In this document: piece by piece, positions 5,048-8,997 of the stretch | How the letters are laid out: each line of letters begins with the position of its first letter | Numbering within the stretch: position 1 is the first letter of the stretch | NCBI GenBank assembly: GCA_025964465.1 | Contig: JAOPYS010000074.1 | Location: 1-8,997, forward strand | DNA: 8,997 bases | DNA from: Thermoleophilia bacterium | Lineage (GTDB): Bacteria > Actinomycetota > Thermoleophilia > Gaiellales > SKUG01 | Direction of reading: 5' to 3' | Made by a program: the position numbers and the translations under genes | The notes under the pieces: model-generated | What the model was told of the DNA's origin: nothing | What the model saw: the letters and a program-made list of their open reading frames with translations, nothing else | Database searches by the model: none

Positions 5048-6553
5048 ATGACGGACCTCCCCCACCAGACAGCACCCGGTGCGCCCGTACGCACGCGCGA
5101 CGTCCTGCACTCCCCCTCGCTGCTCGTCACCGAGCTGCTCGGCGGGCTGGTCGTCGCGCTGGCGCTCATCCCGGAGGCGATCTCCTTCTCGCTCATCGCG
5201 GGGGTGGATCCGCGGGTGGGGCTGTACGCGTCCTTCACCATGGCAGTGACGATCGCCTTCGCCGGCGGCCGGCCGGCGATGATCTCGGCGGCGACGGGTG
5301 CGATGGCGCTGGTGGTGGTGACGCTCGTGGAGGAGCACGGCCTGCAGTACCTGCTCGCCGCCACCGTGCTGACGGGGTGCATCCAGGTCGGGCTCGGCCT
5401 GATGGGCGTGGCGCGGGTGATGCGGTTCGTCCCGCGGCCGGTGATGACGGGGTTCGTCAACGCGCTCGCCATCCTCATCTTCCTGGCTCAAGTCCCGTAT
5501 CTGCGCCACGTGCCGTGGGGGGTGTATCCCATGGTCGCGGCGGGCCTGACGATCATCTGGGCGATGCCGCGCATCACGCGTGCGGTGCCGGCGCCGCTGG
5601 TGGCGATCGTGGTGCTCACGGCCGTCACCGTGGCGCTGCACGTGGCGGTGCCGAACGTTGGCGACCAGGGCGCGCTCCCGGACGCCTTCCCGCTGCCCGG
5701 ATGGCCGGACGTGCCGTTCTCGCTCCGCACGCTGCGGATCATCCTGCCGTATTCGCTGACGCTCGCCGCGGTGGGGCTGCTCGAGTCGCTGCTCACGGCG
5801 CAGCTCGTCGACGACATCACCGACACGGCGTCGGACAAGGACCGCGAGTCGCGCGGCCAGGGGATGGCGAACGTCGTGACGGGTGCGTTCGGCGGGATGG
5901 CGGGCTGCGCGATGATCGGCCAGACGATGATCAACGTGAAGGTGAGCGGCGCGCGCACGCGGCTGTCGACCTTCTGCGCCGGGCTGTTCCTGCTCGTGCT
6001 GGTGGTCGTGCTGAGCGACGTCGTCGCGGTCATCCCGATGGCGGCGCTCGTGGCGGTGATGATCCTCGTGTCGGTGTCGACGTTCGACTGGCACAGCATC
6101 GCGCCGGCCACGCTGCGGCGCATGCCCCGCGGCGAGACCGCGGTGATGGCGGTCACGGTGATCGCCACCGTGACGACGCACAACCTCGCGATCGGCGTCG
6201 GGTTCGGGGTGGTCACGGCGATGATCATCTTCGCGCGGCACGTCGCGCACCTGGTCGACGTGAAGAGCGAGTTGTCCGCCGACGGCAGCGAGCGCACGTA
6301 CCGGGTGACCGGCGAGCTGTTCTTCGCGTCCGATCGCGAGCTGGTCACGTCGTTCGACTACGTCGGCGACCCGCCGCGCGTGGTGATCGACATGTCGGCC
6401 GCGCACGTGTGGGACACGTCCGCGGTCGCGGCGCTCGACGAGATCGTCGCCCGCTACGGGCGCCACGGCGTCGAGGCGCGCGTCCTCGGGCTCAACGAGC
6501 CCAGCGCCGACCTGCACACGGCGCACAGCGGACGGTTGTCGGGCGCTGGGTGA
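5048..6553 (+). CDS. SulP-family inorganic anion transporter with STAS domain
   Basis: Encodes 501 residues. After a short cytoplasmic head, residues ~24-400 form the multi-helix Sulfate_transp domain (PF00916). Its first helices contain the family pattern ALIPEAISFSLIAGVDP (38-55) followed by VGLYASF. A GxFGGMAGCAMIGQT-type segment near the middle matches the second conserved motif before the long helices. The C-terminal STAS domain (~405-490, PF01740) carries VVIDMSAAHVWDTSAVAALD (445-464), the strand-turn-helix typical of STAS, with Ser458 where anti-sigma antagonists are phosphorylated. It resembles the short bacterial SulP group typified by B. subtilis YbaR; the substrate (sulfate, bicarbonate or another anion) cannot be read from sequence. 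It lies in the inner membrane. The ATG start is 9 nt after the small membrane protein and has a weak Shine-Dalgarno, consistent with coupling. It is convergent with the next gene. Confidence 0.95.
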   Translation: MTDLPHQTAPGAPVRTRDVLHSPSLLVTELLGGLVVALALIPEAISFSLIAGVDPRVGLYASFTMAVTIAFAGGRPAMISAATGAMALVVVTLVEEHGLQYLLAATVLTGCIQVGLGLMGVARVMRFVPRPVMTGFVNALAILIFLAQVPYLRHVPWGVYPMVAAGLTIIWAMPRITRAVPAPLVAIVVLTAVTVALHVAVPNVGDQGALPDAFPLPGWPDVPFSLRTLRIILPYSLTLAAVGLLESLLTAQLVDDITDTASDKDRESRGQGMANVVTGAFGGMAGCAMIGQTMINVKVSGARTRLSTFCAGLFLLVLVVVLSDVVAVIPMAALVAVMILVSVSTFDWHSIAPATLRRMPRGETAVMAVTVIATVTTHNLAIGVGFGVVTAMIIFARHVAHLVDVKSELSADGSERTYRVTGELFFASDRELVTSFDYVGDPPRVVIDMSAAHVWDTSAVAALDEIVARYGRHGVEARVLGLNEPSADLHTAHSGRLSGAG

Positions 6554-6563
6554 GACGCCCGAT
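6538..6563. terminator. Hairpin across the convergent stop codons
   Basis: TCGGGCG (6539-6545) pairs with CGCCCGA (6556-6562), extended by a G-U pair, around a 10-nt loop containing the SulP stop codon. It fills the 9-nt gap between the convergent SulP and repeat-protein genes. No T-run; a shared weak terminator or 3'-end stabiliser is the likely role. Confidence 0.45.
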
Positions 6564-7963
6564 CAGGCGCCGATGCGGTAGAAGGCGAAGTGCACGATCG
6601 CATCGATCGAGGCTGGCGAGGTGCAGTTGTGTGCCACCCGCACCTGCAGTGCATCTCCGAACGTGAGGGGCACGACGGTCGACACGCCGACCAGCGCGCC
6701 CGGGGCTCCCGTCGCGTGGGAATCCTGGTCCTGCGTGAGCTGCGAGCCCAGGACCTGGATGGAGTAATTCGCCGGCGCGGCGCACGATGCGTTCACGAAG
6801 GTCGCGTCGGCGGTGACGCTGTACAGGCCGGTCGCCGGCGCGGTGAAGGTGGTCAGGTCGGCGGGCACGTGACCGACGTTTCCAGGATCACGCACGTCGA
6901 ACGCCGGGAACGACACGATGGCCGAACCCGTGGCGACGGTGGGCGTGGCCTCTCCCGCGACGACTCCGGCGATGGGTCCTGCCTTCGCCCCTCCGATGGT
7001 GGAGTCCGCGATGTCGGCGCCTGTGACCGAGGTGTCGGCGATGTCCGTCCCGGTTACCGAACCGTCGGCGATGTCGACGCCGGCGACGCTCGAGTCCGCG
7101 ATGTCCGCGCTGGCGAGCGAATCGTCCAGGACGTCCGTGCCAGTGACGGTGCCGTCCTTGATGGCGCTCGAGATCACGGCCGCGACTCCGATCGCGTTGC
7201 TGTCCACCGACCCGGCCCCGAGGTCGGCTGTGCCGATCGTGCCATCGGCGATCGTGGTGCTCGTCACGGACCCTGCGGCGAGGTCGGCGGCGAGGATCGA
7301 TCCGTCGAGGAGGTCAGTGCCGGTCAGGGCCGCGTCCGCGACGTCGCCCGAGGTGACCGTGCCGGGGGCGATGGCGGCACCCGTCACCGAATCGGAGCCG
7401 AGGTCGGACGCGCCAACCGTGCCGTCGGAGATGTCGCCCGAGGTCACCGCACTCGTTGCGATCCCGGCTGACGTGACCGCATCGGGAGCGATCGCCGCAC
7501 CCGTCACGGAGCCGGCTGCGAGGGCCGCGACCGTGACCGATCCGGCGGCGAGGTCACCGGCACCGATCGACCCATCGGCCACGTCGCTGCCGGACACCGC
7601 GCCATCGACGATCGTCGCGCCCGAGACGGATGCGGTCGACAGGTCGGCTGCACCGACGCTGCCATCTGCGATCGCAACCGACCCGACTGCGCCAGGGGCG
7701 AGCTTCGCGGCAGTCACCGCACCGTTCGCGAGGCGGGTCGTGATGACCGCGGAGGGCTTGAGGTCGGCACTTGCGACCGTGCCGTTCTTGATGTTCGATC
7801 CGGTCAGGGTCTCGCGAGCGACCTGGTTGCCGCGGATCAGCTTCGAGACCGCGGCGGGGGCGTCACTGGCTGCGACGACAGTGACGGCGGTCGCGGAGAG
7901 CACCGCCAACGCGGTCACTCGTCGGGTTGGTCGAGGGGGCGAGAAGCGCGCGAAGGAAGGCAT
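6563..7963 (-). CDS. Secreted 10-residue-repeat protein with C1q/TNF-like C-terminal domain
   Basis: Encodes 466 residues from ATG 7963. An in-frame GTG two codons earlier (7969) is less likely, because the GGTAGG upstream would sit only 3 nt from it but 9 nt from the ATG. Residues 1-38 are a signal peptide: a basic start (RPTRR), a hydrophobic core and a likely cleavage near APA-AV. Residues 50-319 are 27 consecutive 10-residue repeats of the type [D/A]G[ST][VIL][TS]G[TAS][DA][IL][AX], with a hydrophobic residue every fifth position. This is like pentapeptide-repeat coils and suggests a beta-helix rod. Residues ~345-466 look like a C1q/TNF-type jelly roll: FPAFDV, TFTAPATGLYSV, a GDALQVRV strand and a C-terminal FAFYRI strand. 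Cys394 and Cys447 may form a disulfide. The predicted role is a stalk with a globular tip at or outside the cell surface. No sortase signal or C-terminal membrane helix is present, so how it is held is unclear. Confidence 0.9.
   Translation of the reverse strand: MPSFARFSPPRPTRRVTALAVLSATAVTVVAASDAPAAVSKLIRGNQVARETLTGSNIKNGTVASADLKPSAVITTRLANGAVTAAKLAPGAVGSVAIADGSVGAADLSTASVSGATIVDGAVSGSDVADGSIGAGDLAAGSVTVAALAAGSVTGAAIAPDAVTSAGIATSAVTSGDISDGTVGASDLGSDSVTGAAIAPGTVTSGDVADAALTGTDLLDGSILAADLAAGSVTSTTIADGTIGTADLGAGSVDSNAIGVAAVISSAIKDGTVTGTDVLDDSLASADIADSSVAGVDIADGSVTGTDIADTSVTGADIADSTIGGAKAGPIAGVVAGEATPTVATGSAIVSFPAFDVRDPGNVGHVPADLTTFTAPATGLYSVTADATFVNASCAAPANYSIQVLGSQLTQDQDSHATGAPGALVGVSTVVPLTFGDALQVRVAHNCTSPASIDAIVHFAFYRIGA
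7007..7816 (-). repeat. Tandem 30-bp coding repeats (27 units)
   Basis: Each unit encodes ten residues such as DGSVTGTDIA, DGSIGAGDLA or AGSVTGAAIA. The units keep register over 810 bp with no insertion or deletion. They have diverged at the DNA level, so this is an old array under protein-level selection rather than a fresh expansion. The most similar units lie near the C-terminal end of the array (residues 280-319). Confidence 0.88.
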
Positions 7964-8323
7964 CGACACCGGCCTACCCGCCGCACGTCAGCCAGGAACC
8001 GGACGTGACGCAATCGACGTGTGGACGTGGATGCACGACGTCAGCCGCCGCGCTCATCGGTGTCGTTGACTGACCTGCCGACAATGGCAGCGACACGCGA
8101 CCGACACGGGTGGCGGAGGGCGGATGCTGACATTCACCCTCAAGTCACCCGGATGGATGACGATGATGACCGCCGTGCCGTCACTGACATGTCTGCTATG
8201 GTTCTCGACTGACACGGATATGCAGGAGTTTGACACTCCAGCAGCCCGGGCAGGCAGGCGAGTGACACGGGTGTCGCCGGTTGGTCCGACGTCATCCGAC
8301 AAAACCAGAACGATGAGGAACCG
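7964..8323. other. Divergent intergenic region (about 360 bp)
   Basis: Between the start of the repeat-protein gene (-) and that of the H1-like gene (+) I see no convincing gene. The half near the repeat-protein gene carries five ACGT cores within 57 bp (7985-8041), with ACGTCAGCC repeated at 7985-7993 and 8038-8046. The other half has GACACGG at 8103, 8211 and 8264, an extended -10 (8194-8202) and a small inverted repeat GGAGT-TTGAC-ACTCC (8225-8239). The region is less GC-rich than the genes around it. No clear promoter is visible for the repeat-protein gene. Confidence 0.6.
8194..8202 (+). promoter_or_regulatory. Candidate extended -10 promoter of the H1-like gene
   Basis: TGC directly before TATGGT (8197-8202) gives an extended -10 (TGnTAnnnT), which can work without a good -35; none is visible at 17-18 bp. 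It implies a leader of about 115 nt before ATG 8324. The leader contains the GGAGT-TTGAC-ACTCC inverted repeat. Confidence 0.4.
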
Positions 8324-8997
8324 ATGACCAACCTCCCTGATGCCAAGGCGAAGCAGCTGCCGGTGAGCGGCAGCACCTCGCTCGGGTCGCCCCTCGCGAC
8401 CACGGCGCCCAAGACCGTGACGAAGGACGGCACGCCCGTCGTTCGCGCACAGGTGGCACCGCCCAAGGCGAAGCCCGCCGCAGCGAGCAAGCCCGCCTCC
8501 AAGCCGGCGGCCAAGAAGCCCGCCGCCAAGAAGGCCGCGGCCAAGAAGCCCGCTTCCAAGCCCGCCAGCAAGGCACCCGCGACGGCGAAGGGGACCACCT
8601 CCGCCAAGCCGGCCAAGAAGCAGGCTCCCGCGCGCAAGGCTGCCGCGAAGGCCGGCACGACGTCCGGCCCCAAGACGACCGCCGCAGGTTCGGGCACGTC
8701 CAAGTCGACGGGCAAGACGACGGCGCCGGCGCGCAAGCCCGCCGCCGCCAAGAAGTCGACGACCGCCAAGTCGACGACGGCCAAGAAGGCGACGCCCGCC
8801 AAGAAGACGACGACCGCGCGCAAGCCGGCCGCCGCCGCCAAGAAGTCGACCACGTCGCGCTCGACGACCGCCGCCAAGTCCACGGCGAAGAAGTCGACGA
8901 CCAAGCCGGCCGCTCGCGCAGCCAGCAAGTCGACGACCGCCTCGTCCAAGCGCACGACCGCCAAGGCGAAGCCCGCGGCCAAGCGCTCGACGACCGC
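8324..8997 (+). CDS. Histone-H1-like Lys/Ala/Pro/Thr-rich protein (3' partial)
   Basis: ATG 8324 with GAGGAA at 8315-8320 opens a frame that runs without a stop to the window edge (224 codons seen). Residues 1-47 are of mixed composition (starting MTNLPDAKAKQLPVSG) and show no HU or other DNA-binding fold that I can recognise. From residue 48 the sequence is almost only Lys, Ala, Pro, Ser, Thr and Arg. At first it uses KPAAKK/KPASK units (about 48-83), later AKKSTT/KSTTAK units (from about 140). This composition matches H1-like bacterial proteins and the tails of actinobacterial HU proteins, which bind and compact DNA without sequence preference; Lys and Ser/Thr are potential modification sites. 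A nucleoid-associated role is the best guess. The real C-terminus is outside the window, so a folded domain could still follow. Confidence 0.8.
   Translation, partial: MTNLPDAKAKQLPVSGSTSLGSPLATTAPKTVTKDGTPVVRAQVAPPKAKPAAASKPASKPAAKKPAAKKAAAKKPASKPASKAPATAKGTTSAKPAKKQAPARKAAAKAGTTSGPKTTAAGSGTSKSTGKTTAPARKPAAAKKSTTAKSTTAKKATPAKKTTTARKPAAAAKKSTTSRSTTAAKSTAKKSTTKPAARAASKSTTASSKRTTAKAKPAAKRSTT
8465..8997 (+). repeat. Low-complexity Lys-rich coding repeats
   Basis: Short imperfect units coding KPAAKK, KPASK, AKKSTT and KSTTA are repeated to the window end. At the DNA level, AAGTCGACGAC-type units recur in the second half. Such arrays expand and contract easily and are prone to assembly error. Confidence 0.7.

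Noticed and set aside
1781..6526. An open minus-strand frame of 1581 codons spanning half the window
   Set aside because: Only its last part (1781-2545) has its own start, ribosome binding site and sensible composition. The rest runs antisense to the SulP, small membrane protein, tRNA and helical protein genes and across the DUF3105 gene in another frame; its His/Arg/Asp-rich translation is typical of a GC-rich shadow frame.
6563..7963. Pentapeptide-like repeats as a Qnr/MfpA-type gyrase-protecting DNA mimic
   Set aside because: The protein has a clear signal peptide and an extracellular-type C-terminal domain, so it is not expected to meet gyrase.
6918..8069. A 383-codon plus-strand frame with repeated Ala/Ser/Pro/Thr units
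   Set aside because: It is the mirror of the 30-bp coding repeats on the minus strand, which have a signal peptide, consistent repeat register and a folded-looking end.
8230..8235. Perfect TTGACA as a -35 for the H1-like gene
   Set aside because: No TAnnnT element lies 16-19 bp downstream (GGCAGG is found there).
8225..8239. GGAGT-TTGAC-ACTCC as a CIRCE or HAIR heat-shock operator
   Set aside because: Arm sequence and spacing do not match the known CIRCE (9-bp arms, 9-bp spacer) or HAIR consensus.
8124..8327. A 67-codon plus-strand frame with GGAGGG ahead of its ATG, overlapping the H1-like start by ATGA
   Set aside because: About a third of its codons end in A or T, unlike the neighbouring genes, and the extended -10 falls within it. 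It shows no recognisable domain, so I kept only its last few codons as a possible coupling element.
8140..8982. A 280-codon minus-strand frame reading as very hydrophobic Ala/Val/Leu-rich repeats
   Set aside because: It is the antisense of the Lys-rich repeats (AAG reads CTT/CTC on the other strand). The + strand has a start, ribosome binding site and H1-like composition.

Overview
The window is strongly GC-rich, and the real genes end most codons in G or C. Several start codons sit a few bases after a TAnnnT -10 element. Together with a DUF3105 lipoprotein, a cutinase-like hydrolase, a YugP-type zinc peptidase and a long secreted 10-residue-repeat protein, this points to an actinobacterium. 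The repeat protein and the set of unrecognised proteins suggest Thermoleophilia/Solirubrobacterales, but that is an inference from gene content and not a proven placement.

Layout. From 1 to 1687, on +, are the end of a cutinase-like serine hydrolase (5' end outside the window) and a membrane zinc metallopeptidase. A 16-bp perfect hairpin separates the peptidase from a convergent, unrecognised 254-aa acidic protein (1781-2545, -). Upstream of that is a DUF3105 lipoprotein (2680-3318, -). A 160-bp divergent spacer (3319-3478) holds a CG-alternating near-palindrome and an 11-bp-spaced direct repeat. It separates the lipoprotein from a + pair: an unrecognised 254-aa helical protein and an 88-aa tail-anchored protein (3479-4515). 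tRNA-Ala(CGC) follows at 4535-4607, with its promoter inside the end of the 88-aa gene and a strong intrinsic terminator behind it. Next come a small 3-helix membrane protein and a SulP anion transporter with a STAS domain (4685-6553, +). The transporter is convergent, with a 9-nt gap, to a secreted protein built of about 27 gap-free 10-residue repeats plus a C1q/TNF-like C-terminal domain (6563-7963, -). A lower-GC spacer of about 360 bp leads to a histone-H1-like Lys/Ala/Pro/Thr-rich protein that runs off the right edge (8324-8997, +).

How the genes relate. They form several short, independent units and not one pathway. Likely co-expressed pairs are 3479/4249 (5-nt gap) and 4685/5048 (9-nt gap). 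Envelope functions dominate: lipoprotein, membrane peptidase, transporter, secreted repeat protein and possibly an exported hydrolase. I see no phage, IS, CRISPR or defence system. The most unusual items are the gap-free repeat protein, the H1-like protein with two repeat styles, and the uncharacterised two-gene unit before the tRNA.
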